From Rhabdornis inornatus (Eukaryota; Chordata; Aves; Passeriformes; Rhabdornithidae): DNA of 64,000 nucleotides. The number at the start of each line of letters is the position of its first letter. Within the stretch, counting starts at the first letter, position 1. The stretch is from assembly GCA_013397075.1 (NCBI GenBank), contig VWZS01010887.1, positions 708,183 through 772,182 on the forward strand. The letters are read 5' to 3'. Position numbers and translations under genes: made by a program. Under the pieces are notes generated by a model that ran no database searches, was not told the DNA's origin, and saw nothing but the letters and a program-made list of their open reading frames with translations. Below are positions 39,401-46,860 of this stretch, piece after piece.

Positions 39401-42400
39401 TAATGCTCAGTCTTTTTGAAATTAATCAGTAGAACTCTACAGTGCAATTCAGAAATCACTAGCTAAATTAAAAGTCATTAAATAGATCAGAATTTATGCA
39501 ACAGTGATCAATTCATGTGAGGCATTTGTTGGCATCTTTGCAATACTGAGATTTTTCCATCATCTGATGGATCTGATTCTACCATTATAATGATGTCTTT
39601 TGTCTTGTAAGAGGACAGAAGGGTTTTAATGAAAGATTTTGACCTGGCCCCATTGGCCAAAAGTAGTCAAAATTCATTTTGCAAAGCTGCTCTAGTTTAA
39701 TTTGGAAATTAATGATGGAATCATGGTATTTTCTTACTGATATTCATTAGTTTACAGAATTTACCCCAGCCTTGCTTTTGTTTGCACAAGGGTAGAAATT
39801 GTATAAGCATGGATTAATTTTTACTGTGGTCTCAGGGCTGAAAACCCTCAGAGGTCTACCAAGCAAACACCTTCCATGTTTCTCTCTTCAGCTCTCCAGT
39901 GACCCAAACAGAGATTCAGGCAAGATGCAGACATCCCACCCTCAAGAGATTATTGCAAAGTCCACTGCTTAACACATAGCTTTTCTCTAGCTCTTAAGCA
40001 CATTGGTGGCAGCTTATGGAAACCCACTTAGATCCATACTTTCTTCCAATCCTTATTGTCTTACTAATTGGATTAGTGCATCTACAGACGGACATTTTAC
40101 TATACAAATTTCAGGAAAGGTTGTGGTATGTATCTAGGAGTGAAGGAAGCAAGTAGCCTTTGCTTCTCATTATAAAATGGTTCTTATAATTTCTTTTCAT
40201 AATAAGTTGCTTGCAGATATTTGGGAATCAATGGTAATTAACAGCTAAACTGAGACTGGGAATTATGGATTTGACAACACTTAAAAGCATACAGAGCCTG
40301 TAATGGGTCAACATTGAGAGGTTCATTTGAGCTTAAATAGAAAACATAATATTGAGTAATTTATTGATTTCTCTCACTAAATATTGGTAAAGAAAACCTT
40401 CCCAATCAAACAAGTACCTACACAATCATTTCTACTCAAGTGAATTTCATAATAGTTTTCTTTGATTTTTCCTTTACATACCAGCACCACAGTATTCAGG
40501 GCTGCACACCTTATTGACAGCTTCCAAGACGAAACATGACCGTTCCACTATCCTTTCAACATGCTCCTCTCAAGCACCATTCCATGCAAGTAACATCAGC
40601 AAGGGGAATTTAACATGTTACTATTTTAAAAAGCACTAATCTCTAAGAGGCAAATTGTACAGAACAAGCCATAAACATATCCCCTATTTCTACAGAGACT
40701 CTTGCTCTTATGGCAACTCTTCATAGGATAAGAGAAATTGCCACTCCATGGCCTTCTGTTGCATCAGTGTCTAATATCTGGGACAGTTACAATATATGCT
40801 GAGAAATCAAGACATGCTGCTGCAGAAAAAAAGTTATGTTTGTCTATTAACCACCAAGTTCTCAGGCAGACCTTCTATGGGGCTATCTCCTGCTGAGAAC
40901 ACACATAGCACGTAAAAGAAAACAAGAGATGTTCTTTGTGTGTTCTTAATGCTAGAGTTTTTGGCATCCACTGTTTGAAAAGAAAATTCTTGATGCACCC
41001 AAAGGAGGAGCATCTGGCCTTGGAATGCTGAAACTTATGTTTCATAAGGTGCACTCTGTATCTACAGTAACTTGTATCATTTGGCAAGACATTGCTATTC
41101 TATACAAGACAGCCAAATACTTGCTGAACACTAGGGGAAAAAAAAGTCTAAAAAAGCTGAAATTGTTGGCACTTTTTAACTACTAATACTAATAGAAAAT
41201 TCTGCATTTCAGCCAACAGAATTCCCAAGACACCTACACAATACTAATTATCTGCATAAAAGGTAAGGGAGGGAGAAGACTGCAGTGTAGGACTCAGCAT
41301 ATGAAACAGCATATGCTACCATGGCACATGGTTTTTCTATTATCATTCTGCTTTTGACTCTGGATGATTTTCCTCCTGGCATATTCAATCCCCTCCTGAA
41401 AGTAATTCTAAAGCTACTCAAATCTTTATAAGAAATATCCTCTTTATAAGAAATATGCAACTGTTAACAGGTTGATACTAGGAATAAGTAATGAGAAGGT
41501 TCATACTGTCTTAGAAAGGAGAGAACCTTTTGCTTCCCTCACACCTCCTACATTCATGTCCAGACCCTGCTCATGTTGCTCACTTGCAGAGGGGAATCCG
41601 TGCCTTCTCAACAATCCCACTGGTATTCCAAGTGGGTAAAAAGTGCCACCTCAGTGAAAACCCTCCAGTGGTGGTTTCTGTGTCTGCCATGCAAGCCTAA
41701 CCCCAAGGCTCATTGTTCAAGGAAAGAATTTTACATGGTTTAAAACAAACAAACAAACAAGCAAGCAAACAAACAAAACCAAACCCAAACCAATTTTATT
41801 TCCAGATAATCTCAGTAAAAGAGGAAGACCTAGGCTGGAATGCCCTCTACATATTTCAGATATTGTTATATTCTCCACAGCAATTATTTCAATCTGGAGC
41901 CTGTAAATCCATGAAAAGTGGTTCTGTAGTACTTAATTTTGCTGGCAGCATCCAGCTTCTCCTGCCAACCCATTTCTGCCTTACATTTACTTTTCATTCA
42001 CTCATCCTTGCTTATTTTTCTCATCCAGTGAAGAATGAAGTTGTTTCTTTCCACTATATCTGTCTTCTCACCCACCAGTAGAATTCTTACAGGAAGAGGT
42101 TTCTGATAAGAAACCAACTTAGATTCCATCCATAGAAGATCAAGCAAACTTTAGAGTAAATCCAGGATACTGACTGTAACTCTATTTATAGACTCTGAAG
42201 TCAGGCTGAAGACAAGGTCAATTTCTCTAACAGGCTGCAATGAACCTCTCCAATCTGCTGAACTTAATAAAGCTGCAGCAACATAAGAAAAATAAGAACT
42301 TTGCCCGCAATCCATTGTTCTGATAGCTCCTGCCAAATAATTTGCCATACCTGTGGATTCCAAATTTTTGTTTGGTTGGTTGGTTGGTTTTTTTGGTTTG

Positions 42401-45400
42401 GTTTTGTTTGGGTTTTTTTTGGTTTGTTTTTTGCTTGCAAGGACAACAGGAGTTATATTACCAGCCAAAGGAGGTAATGCACATAAATCCTTATAGGTCA
42501 CACTGGAAATGTAATCTGATATGCACTGCTGAAGACTAAAGAGAATCTTTTCCAAAGGCCTCACTCATGCACTACGTTCAGTGTCATGGAGAAGATTTGC
42601 ATTCAGAAAGAGAGCAATATCAAGGTAAATAAATATTTTAAACCTTCTTGTTTATTTTATACCAGTATAAAAAAACCCATCCAAATGGTCATCGTTTACA
42701 TTGGCATCTACATCAAAACTCTTCTGCATTAACAAAGCAGTGGTACCAGGGCTACAGAGCAAGCTAGAATGAGATCATTCATCTATAACAATGTCAGCAA
42801 GGCAAGGAACATGTTCCCAGTTCTTTCCTTACGTGTGTTAGGACAATATTGTCAGATGTCTTAATGACTGCAGAAGGCACATGTTAAATATGTGAGCTCA
42901 GGTTAATGCCTTACAATACATACAGTGTCCTGAAAAAGAGACCATACTTGTTTCACAACCTACCTTGGAAATCTAACAAATCACATTTCTTGCCAAAGTT
43001 TTAAAAAAAAACACACTCACTCTCATAATTACTTATAGCAAAAGTTGCAAATAGGCAAGAGTGCTGTTTAACACATGGCTCACCAAGCAGGGTTGGCAGA
43101 TCAAAAACATTTCAAAAATATAGTGTTTGGGCATTTCAGGTAGCATTGTTGTGCTTGATTTCCTAAGCTAAGTGACACTGCATTTCCTTATGTTCCTTTT
43201 AGTTCTATTGAGATACAGGGTAGTGAAAACTAAAAGGTTTGTGGAGTCTGTTGAACTTTTCTTGAAAACTTAAGGCATAAATTTATTATGAAGAAAAGAG
43301 AAATTATATTTTAAGTCTTCCATTATAAGCTAGTATGATTTCCACTTCCACTCCAGTCCAGCAGGGTAGGGACCAGAAGACAGCTGATTTCTAGTCTGAC
43401 AGACCACAGAACCAACTATTTCTACCAGTTCATACAAATATCACTGCTGTCCTCTTTCTACCAGCGAGAAAACTGAGGTTAGAGGTGAGCTGACCTTGTC
43501 TAGGGTTACAGAGCAGAATGAAGAAAATAATCCCACCCTCTCTGGCCAAGCTTTCTAATTTCCAATACTTTTTTATTTCTGTGTAGTACTGAAGAAACAA
43601 GGGGCCACTTCCATTTTCAGATGCTGTTTTAGCACATATGGCCAGTGGAAGTGTAGTGGGTCAAGGAGCAGACTTCAGAAGTCTCCCATGTCATGGTACA
43701 CATCTATATATTCAAAAGACACAAAGGCCATGGTACTTTAATTATTTTCTACTGTAGACAGCATGTCCATCCAAAATACAATTTTTGCTCTCTTTAAAGT
43801 TGCTGTCTGAAATGCCCAACCACTTCTAAGTTTTTGCGAAGAGCGTCTGATGAGCAAATGGTCAAATTGTTGCATTTCTTGATATCCTGAGTTGACACAA
43901 GCTAAATGTAACCTCAACTAAGTCATTTAAATTGTTGTTCACATTCAGGGAGACAGTGCTAAACTACAATTCAGCTTTCTTTCCTATAGCGTTCTTCATA
44001 TATTTTTGGACATCTGCGACCACCAGGGAGCCTGGATTACAGCAGACCATAATACTCTACGAACCATGGTTATAATTAGGCATCACCTCCACTGTAATCC
44101 TATGGACGTCATCATGTGTTACCAGCATCTGTTGACAGATTTCATACCAGGCATATCACTGAAATGGCAAGTCTGGAGAGGGCAGCCCACAATAGAAACA
44201 ATGGCATTTATTTTTGGTTTGTTCCAAGACTGTCTATTAGAAAATACATACTGCCAACTGCCAGGGCTCCACCAAGATCACTTCTGAATATTGTCTTACC
44301 AGTTAGAACGAAGATCTGTGCCCAGGCACTTGCAATCTTCTCCTAATGAATAAGGAAACTAAGAAAGCACTTTCTGCAACTGTCTTAGCACAAATTAGGA
44401 AAAGATAGAAGCCTTGACATTCTACAGAGTTTGAGGCCCTTTATCATGTGATTACTTACTTCTCACATAATAATAAACTCAGATTTGTTTCCGAGATGAG
44501 GAATAAGGATCCCCTCTTGTAAATTTTATTTGAATATGGTATCACATTAATAGTAAAACTAAACCCCTGGAACTGGCAACATTAAGTAGCAAAACCACAC
44601 TCTCTACTCTATGGAAGCAAAGCAGTAATGTGACAGTGTGGAAATTTGACTTCCTAGTGAAGTACTGCTTATTCAGAGGAATGGAAACATAAAATTTTCA
44701 GCTGGTAGATCAAGCTGAGCAGTTTCAAATCACTAAAGTACTTTGGCACTAAGATAATTTTCATTCTCATTATAAAACACGAAAGTATAGTTCACCATCT
44801 GAAGAGTGCCAAATTAAAACAAATGCCAGTGTTGATGAGTACAATTTAATTATTCGTTAGGAGTTGCAGCATCTGGTAGATCAAGAAAAGTGAACTTCAA
44901 CTTAGAACAGAACTTCTCCCCCTATCCTCACACAGCAGGACCTGAACAGGCATGAATTCAAGAAAATGAACAAAACCAGCTAAAAATAACAGAAGGAGGG
45001 AGGCTACAAGCTAAATCTGAGAGGAAAATGTTGCTTCTACAAGTTTTAATGGAAAAGAAAACCCACTGGCCCCAAATATTCTAACAGCTCTTATTTTTAT
45101 GATTGCACTTTTATAGTAGAGCTTTTATAGAAGCTGTAACAGTGGGACAGACTGTCATAAGATCTAAATCGGCACCTTCCACTTAAGCCGCTCATCTATG
45201 CAAAATGCATCTTCAACCTTATTGCCCAGAGCACTGTCTCTCACTCCCTCCCTTTTTTCATTCTTGTAACCAGCAGATAACCTTTTAATCCCAGATCTGT
45301 CAGCTGTGACTTCAACATCACCTTTTAAATTAGGAAGCAATAAATGCTTTGCATTATTTCATCTTTCTTTTCCATATGCTACTTAAAACTAAATGTTATT

Positions 45401-46420
45401 AAATTAGATACTGCAAATATTACTAAAGTACCAAAAAGCATTCAGATGACTGCTGCTGGGATTGTAATTTCTGCCTACATTCAGAAAAAGAACATGGGCA
45501 GTACTTGGTGGCACAATAGTTTTCTTACACCTACAAGGCAAGAAACATTTCTTCTAAAACTGTGTATTCTGAGGAGTTTACAGAGTTGTTTTTTTTTTCC
45601 TGGAATGTGAACTGGCACATAGGATTATAATCATGACATACAGTTTTCCATATATAGCTTGGATATCTTTCTAGCCTGGATATAATTCTATATTTCATAT
45701 AATTCTATGACAATATTTTCCTTGTCAGGTCATTCAGTCAGAATGGAGATAAATAACAAATTCTAATAAGAGCTGACTTGCAAGATCACAGTTTCAAAAG
45801 TGACTTCTCAGTCTGCTCTCAGAAATATTGCAAACTTTTCTGCACACTAATTTTGAACCATCTCGTTCATCTCTGTTTATAATTGCAATTTACTCTTTTT
45901 GAAAATCAATCAGGCACACACATCGATTCAGAGTCTGCTTTCCAAAAGAAAGACCCAGGAAGTGAAGCTAAAAGTTACTGAAATACTTATTCATAAATCT
46001 AGAAGTACTGACAGAATATTTGCAGTGCAATATAAAAAAAACTCCTGACTCCCATAAATTATTTTCATATGACATAGGTTTCACTTAAGAATCAAAAAAG
46101 TGAATGCTTTATCCTAAAAATATGGCATAGCTGCTACACATCATATAAATGGTTTATACAATGTAAAATATATTTTATTAAATCTCCTTGCTGCACAAGC
46201 CCAACAATTGCAGACAAAGTATGGCAGTAAGATAGGGCACCATTCCACACAGAAGCACATAGACAGATACACATTATTTCCAGACCTTCCTTTGCTGTTT
46301 CTCCCACGCTGGGTCCAGGAGCAGGTCCCTGTCCCATTCTTCTTCTTGGGTCATGTACTCATCTTCTTCATAGTTGTAGGTGTACTGCATGTTTGTATCT
46401 ATCTGATTCATGCTATTCAT
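259..46420 (-). CDS. ACTN2: alpha-actinin-2 gene, coding exons 1-12 (3' part off the left edge)
   Basis: Alpha-actinin-2 is the Z-disc actin cross-linker of striated muscle, an antiparallel dimer of actin-binding domain, four spectrin repeats and calmodulin-like EF hands. I joined the exons on the minus strand by homology and splice sites: 46286-46420, 23630-23744, 22265-22384, 15618-15704, 14475-14562, 12347-12425 or 10620-10698, 9399-9480, 7218-7303 or 6003-6088, 4447-4539, 3177-3407, 1928-2075, 259-409. All join in frame. The product covers an acidic N-terminus, CH1 (about residues 41-145), CH2 (about 154-257), the neck, spectrin repeat 1 and most of repeat 2, up to residue 472 of about 897. 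The remaining repeats and EF hands lie beyond position 1. Paralogues ACTN1, 3 and 4 were considered; the N-terminus and the sequence SKLNKDDPIGNINLAMEIAE point to ACTN2. The odd feature is that exons 6 and 8 each occur twice. Confidence 0.97.
410..1927 (-). other. ACTN2: ACTN2 intron 11
   Basis: 1.5 kb of AT-rich unique sequence between exons 11 and 12. I recognised no gene, RNA or repeat in it. Confidence 0.9.
1928..2075 (-). CDS. ACTN2: ACTN2 coding exon 11 (spectrin repeats 1-2)
   Basis: This 148-bp exon encodes residues 373-421 ([20 protein letters not shown] through ASTHEQWAY) plus the first base of Gly422. It spans the last helix of spectrin repeat 1 and the start of repeat 2. Acceptor CACAG, donor ATATG|GTGAGG. 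Confidence 0.96.
2076..3176 (-). other. ACTN2: ACTN2 intron 10
   Basis: 1.1 kb between exons 10 and 11. A CACAGAATCATAGAA motif near 2202 resembles the reversed CR1 tail, but the flanking bases do not follow CR1. Otherwise nothing recognised. Confidence 0.9.
3177..3407 (-). CDS. ACTN2: ACTN2 coding exon 10 (spectrin repeat 1)
   Basis: This 231-bp exon, the largest in the window, encodes residues 296-372, from LLEWIRRTIPWLENR to FMPSEGKMVS. It forms most of spectrin repeat 1, with the conserved DFRDYRRKHKPP turn and the CQLEINFNTLQTKLR helix. Acceptor GGTTTGAAAG, donor TCA|GTAAGT. Phase 0 at both ends. Confidence 0.96.
3408..4446 (-). other. ACTN2: ACTN2 intron 9
   Basis: 1.0 kb of unique sequence between exons 9 and 10. 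Nothing recognised. Confidence 0.9.
4447..4539 (-). CDS. ACTN2: ACTN2 coding exon 9 (neck)
   Basis: This 93-bp exon encodes residues 265-295 ([20 protein letters not shown], then LMEEYERLASE). It is the helical neck that joins the actin-binding domain to spectrin repeat 1. In the family this is also where the EF hands of the partner subunit dock. Phase 0 at both ends; acceptor GTTACAG, donor GAG|GTAAGG. Confidence 0.95.
4540..6002 (-). other. ACTN2: ACTN2 intron between exons 8b and 9
   Basis: 1.46 kb. It contains an AT-only stretch near 5665-5715 with the palindrome ATTGTATATATACAAT. No gene seen. Confidence 0.9.
6003..6088 (-). CDS. ACTN2: ACTN2 exon 8b (end of CH2; canonical alternative)
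   Basis: This 86-bp exon encodes, after the split Asp236, IVNTPKPDERAIMTYVSCFY then HAFAGAEQ, matching the standard ACTN2 protein. It lies 1.13 kb downstream of 8a with identical phases. It has a strong C/U-rich acceptor (TTTCTCCCCCCTCTTGTAG) and donor GAGCAG|GTATTA. The PDER arginine occupies the position of the lysine that is mutated in ACTN4 kidney disease (K255E in ACTN4), so the duplicated segment is functionally sensitive in the family. Confidence 0.94.
6089..7217 (-). other. ACTN2: ACTN2 intron between alternative exons 8a and 8b
   Basis: 1.13 kb separating the two exon 8 copies. It is long enough not to block splicing of 8a to 8b sterically, so exclusivity must rest on regulation and on loss of double-inclusion products by frameshift. 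No further exon-like copy was found in it. Confidence 0.88.
7218..7303 (-). CDS. ACTN2: ACTN2 exon 8a (end of CH2; alternative)
   Basis: This 86-bp exon encodes, after the split Asp236, VVNTARPDERTIMTYVSCYY then HAFAGAQK. It is the first exon 8 copy in transcription order and reads like the ACTN1/ACTN4 type (NTARPDE...HAF.GAQK), while 8b reads like the usual ACTN2 sequence. It codes for the last CH2 helix leading into the neck, next to the interface that holds CH1 and CH2 closed. The acceptor CTCTTTTCTTCACACAG and donor CAGAAG|GTGAGA are both strong. It differs from 8b at 7 of 29 residues. The 86-bp length makes inclusion of both copies frame-breaking. Confidence 0.9.
7304..9398 (-). other. 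ACTN2: ACTN2 intron 7
   Basis: 2.1 kb between exons 7 and 8a, with the 27-bp palindrome at 8609-8635. Otherwise unique AT-rich sequence. Confidence 0.9.
8609..8635. repeat. 27-bp palindrome in intron 7
   Basis: TTTACAAATGAAG and its reverse complement CTTCATTTGTAAA are separated by a single A. A further partial copy, ATGAAG, follows. It is in ACTN2 intron 7, between exons 7 and 8a. No known site matches. Confidence 0.85.
9399..9480 (-). CDS. ACTN2: ACTN2 coding exon 7 (CH2, constant)
   Basis: This 82-bp exon encodes residues 209-235 (DDPIGNINLAMEIAEKHLDI, then PKMLDAE) plus the first base of Asp236. It lies in CH2 between the two duplicated exons and is itself present once. The motif AEKHLDIPKMLDAED is diagnostic of alpha-actinin CH2. 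Acceptor TTTAATGCAG, donor GAAG|GTGAGG. Confidence 0.95.
9481..10619 (-). other. ACTN2: ACTN2 intron between exons 6b and 7
   Basis: 1.14 kb. No gene, RNA or transposon recognised. Confidence 0.9.
10620..10698 (-). CDS. ACTN2: ACTN2 exon 6b (CH2; duplicate alternative exon)
   Basis: This 79-bp exon is a second, open version of exon 6, 1.65 kb downstream of 6a. It encodes WKDGLAFNAFIHRHRPDLLD then YAKLDE. The replaced residues are G>A, L>F, C>N, L>F, I>L, S>A, N>D and K>E relative to 6a; the IHRHRPDL core is unchanged. The acceptor is GAACTTGTAG|C and the donor GATGAG|GTATTTC, with the same phases as 6a. The GLAFNA version resembles the exon 6 sequence of non-muscle ACTN4 as I recall it. About 61 of 79 bases are shared with 6a. 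The open frame, conserved core and intact splice sites argue for a functional alternative exon rather than a relic. No expression evidence is available here. Confidence 0.88.
10699..12346 (-). other. ACTN2: ACTN2 intron between alternative exons 6a and 6b
   Basis: 1.65 kb separating the exon 6 copies. Unique sequence; I did not find a third copy. Confidence 0.88.
12347..12425 (-). CDS. ACTN2: ACTN2 exon 6a (CH2; canonical alternative)
   Basis: This 79-bp exon encodes residues 183-208: WKDGLGLCALIHRHRPDLID then YSKLNK. It is the first of two tandem exon 6 copies in transcription order and matches the usual muscle ACTN2 sequence. The acceptor has a long U-rich tract (...TTTTGTTGTAAAG|C). The donor AAG|GTCATC is unusually weak, with no purine at +3 and no G at +5. 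Exon 6b differs at 8 of 26 residues. Using both copies or neither changes the reading frame, so one must be chosen. I see no stop or frameshift. Confidence 0.93.
12426..14474 (-). other. ACTN2: ACTN2 intron 5
   Basis: 2.05 kb between exons 5 and 6a. AT-rich with short A and T runs. Nothing else recognised. Confidence 0.9.
14475..14562 (-). CDS. ACTN2: ACTN2 coding exon 5 (start of CH2)
   Basis: This 88-bp exon encodes residues 153-181 plus two bases of Ser182 (ETSAKEGLLLWCQRKTAPYR, then NVNIQNFHL). It starts CH2 and carries the basic TAPYRNVNIQNFH stretch that in alpha-actinins forms the phosphoinositide-binding patch. The window reads FHLSW across the junction where human ACTN2 has FHTSW. 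Acceptor TTTTACAG, donor CTAAG|GTAAAC. The exon ends in phase 2, so it splices equally well to exon 6a or 6b, both of which start with the same C. Confidence 0.94.
14563..15617 (-). other. ACTN2: ACTN2 intron 4
   Basis: 1.06 kb between exons 4 and 5. It holds the AT hairpin at 15554-15583 close to the exon 4 donor. Confidence 0.9.
15554..15583. repeat. 12-bp inverted repeat near the exon 4 donor
   Basis: AATTCATTTAAA, a 6-base loop AATGTC, and TTTAAATGAATT form a perfect AT-rich hairpin. On the minus strand it begins about 35 bases inside intron 4, downstream of the exon 4 donor at 15617. Confidence 0.8.
15618..15704 (-). CDS. ACTN2: ACTN2 coding exon 4 (end of CH1, inter-CH linker)
   Basis: This 87-bp exon encodes residues 124-152 ([20 protein letters not shown], then FAIQDISVE). 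It is the last CH1 helix with the hallmark [15 protein letters not shown] motif, followed by the linker to CH2. Acceptor TTTCACCTTAG, donor GAAG|GTAAGAG. An inverted repeat sits about 35 bases downstream of its donor in the intron (see findings). Confidence 0.95.
17017..17614. repeat. false duplication flanked by single Ns (assembly artefact)
   Basis: Block A (17017-17367) is followed by one N (17368), block B (17369-17613) and another N (17614). Block A recurs at 17615-17966 with a single 1-base indel (CTCGTTTC/CTCGCTTTC), and block B recurs at 18572-18816 apparently without change. Near-identity in neutral intron DNA, together with Ns exactly at the joints, points to redundant contig ends placed around the gapped satellite at 18380-18571. 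It does not look like a biological duplication. It lies inside ACTN2 intron 3 and does not affect coding. Confidence 0.88.
17615..17966. repeat. second copy of block A
   Basis: Nearly identical to 17017-17367 (offset 598, then 599 after a 1-base insertion near 17700). It continues into unique intron sequence after GCATTT, so this is probably the correctly placed copy on the left of the gap. Confidence 0.88.
18380..18571. repeat. purine (GA-rich) satellite with 74-base N gap
   Basis: Tandem 9-base units AGAGAGGAG lie on both sides of an N run (18432-18505). Each arm starts with the same kind of leader, GAGGGAGGGGAGGGGAGAGG on the left and GAGGGAGGGGGGGGGAGAGG on the right, so the array may contain a longer higher-order unit. 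The true length is unknown. Long homopurine mirror-repeat tracts can form triplex DNA and are hard to sequence, which explains the gap. Open frames across it (RE/LS repeats) are not genes. Confidence 0.9.
18572..18816. repeat. second copy of block B
   Basis: Matches 17369-17613 base for base as far as I can read (offset 1203). It continues rightward into unique sequence (GGATGCAAGTAG), so it is probably the correctly placed copy on the right of the satellite gap. Confidence 0.88.
20672..20744. repeat. compound inverted repeat (template-switch signature)
   Basis: Positions 20689-20723 (35 bases) are the exact reverse complement of a 35-base sequence formed by the 17 bases before it (20672-20688) plus the 18 bases at 20727-20744. 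The result is two overlapping perfect inverted repeats: GGATGGAAAAATCCCAC pairs with 20707-20723, and 20689-20712 pairs with 20721-20744. It lies in intron 3 of ACTN2. Confidence 0.9.
22265..22384 (-). CDS. ACTN2: ACTN2 coding exon 3 (CH1 domain)
   Basis: This 120-bp exon completes Gly84, encodes residues 85-123 (ERLPKPDRGKMRFHKIANVN through KLVSIGAE) and gives the first base of residue 124. It is the central part of CH1, including the KMRFHKIANVNKALDYI helix that belongs to actin-binding site 2 in this family. Acceptor TTCTGCAG, donor GAAG|GTACGTG. Confidence 0.95.
22385..23629 (-). other. ACTN2: ACTN2 intron 2
   Basis: 1.25 kb between exons 2 and 3. Nothing else recognised. Confidence 0.9.
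23630..23744 (-). CDS. ACTN2: ACTN2 coding exon 2 (CH1 domain)
   Basis: This 115-bp exon encodes residues 46-83 plus the first base of Gly84 (TFTAWCNSHLRK through LMLLLEVIS). It carries the conserved N-terminal helix of calponin-homology domain 1, including the actin-binding-site-1 region of spectrin-family ABDs. The acceptor is ATTACAG|ACG and the donor CAG|GTTAGC. Every residue can be aligned with alpha-actinin-2, and there is no interruption. Confidence 0.95.
25783..25836. repeat. (TA)n microsatellite
   Basis: Alternating TA/CA tract in ACTN2 intron 1, mostly TATATA with CACACA interruptions. Likely length-polymorphic. Confidence 0.9.
41742..41792. repeat. (AAAC)n microsatellite
   Basis: Tandem AAAC units with a few AAGC variants in ACTN2 intron 1. 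On the sense (minus) strand of ACTN2 this is a GTTT tract. Confidence 0.9.
42367..42436. repeat. (GGTT)n / GT-T rich low-complexity tract
   Basis: Three to four GGTT units followed by irregular GGTTTG and poly-T stretches, only about 570 bases from the AAAC tract and of reverse-complementary composition. Simple repeat in ACTN2 intron 1. Confidence 0.85.
46286..46420 (-). CDS. ACTN2: ACTN2 coding exon 1 (N-terminus, start codon)
   Basis: It encodes residues 1-45, starting MNSMNQIDTN and ending DPAWEKQQRK, the acidic N-terminal segment that leads into CH1. The first ATG is at 46420-46418 with A at -3; a second in-frame ATG three codons later (46411-46409) has the same context, and mammalian ACTN2 starts at the equivalent of the second. 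I chose the first because bird orthologues, as I recall, begin MNSMNQ. No ATG lies in the next 250 bases upstream on the minus strand. The exon ends in phase 0 at AAG|GTCTGG, a donor with C at +3, weaker than most others in the gene. Confidence 0.95.
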
Positions 46421-46680
46421 GCTACCCGGGGATCAGCTTCAGCTGCTGTGGCTCCTGCTACTTTAGTTTACTTGCTGAGAGGTTGTAGGTAGCAGTGTCT
46501 TTTTTCCTTCTTTCTTTTTTTTTTTTTTCTTTTTCCAAGGTGACAGGGAATGAATATTGACTAATCTTGCTGAGAGCAGAGGCTGAAACTGCCAGGTAGG
46601 TGCTGACCTGTGGTGACCTTCCCTGCTGTGTCCCTGTCTGCCGGTGCTGCCGGTCCCTGTGGCTGACCCTGCGGAGGAGC
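46421..46680 (-). promoter_or_regulatory. ACTN2: ACTN2 5' leader (extent inferred)
   Basis: On the minus strand this stretch directly precedes the start codon and contains no ATG, as expected of an efficiently translated leader. It carries an almost pure purine (A-rich) tract at about 46498-46537 and a CAGCTG E-box near 46441. The upstream limit is a guess from the TATA-like element about 25-30 bases further up. No intron was obvious, because nothing here looks like a U-rich acceptor in the sense direction. Confidence 0.55.
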
Positions 46681-46860
46681 CCGGCGCGGCTCCCTGTCGC
46701 CGCTTATTATCCCCGCCGGGCCGTCACGTGGCGCTCGGGCGGCGGCCCCGGCCCCGCCGCGGGCACCGGGCGGGCAGCGCCGCACCGGGCAGAGGGCAGC
46801 GGGGGCTGCCGCCCGACACGGCTGGCCGTAATGCCTGCCCGTCTGCTCTGCCAGTCTGCT
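46625..46860 (-). promoter_or_regulatory. ACTN2: ACTN2 GC-rich promoter / small CpG island
   Basis: Base composition changes abruptly from AT-rich to CpG-dense for about 230 bases just upstream of exon 1. On the minus strand it contains a TATA-like GATAATAAG (46711-46703) and a palindromic CACGTG E-box (46725-46730). The position fits the core promoter and transcription start of ACTN2. I found no perfect CArG or MEF2 site in it, so muscle-specific control probably lies elsewhere, for example in intron 1. The exact start site is inference. Confidence 0.6.

Larger units (their letters stand above)
23745..46285 (-). other. ACTN2: ACTN2 intron 1 (22.5 kb)
   Basis: The long first intron. Apart from simple repeats at 25783-25836, 41742-41792 and 42367-42436, I recognised no transposon, RNA gene or nested gene. 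Open frames of up to about 137 codons occur (for example minus strand 42151-42564 and 29027-29362) but resemble no family I know and are at a length expected by chance. Long, repeat-poor first introns often hold enhancers; this is a general expectation, not something shown by the sequence. Confidence 0.85.
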
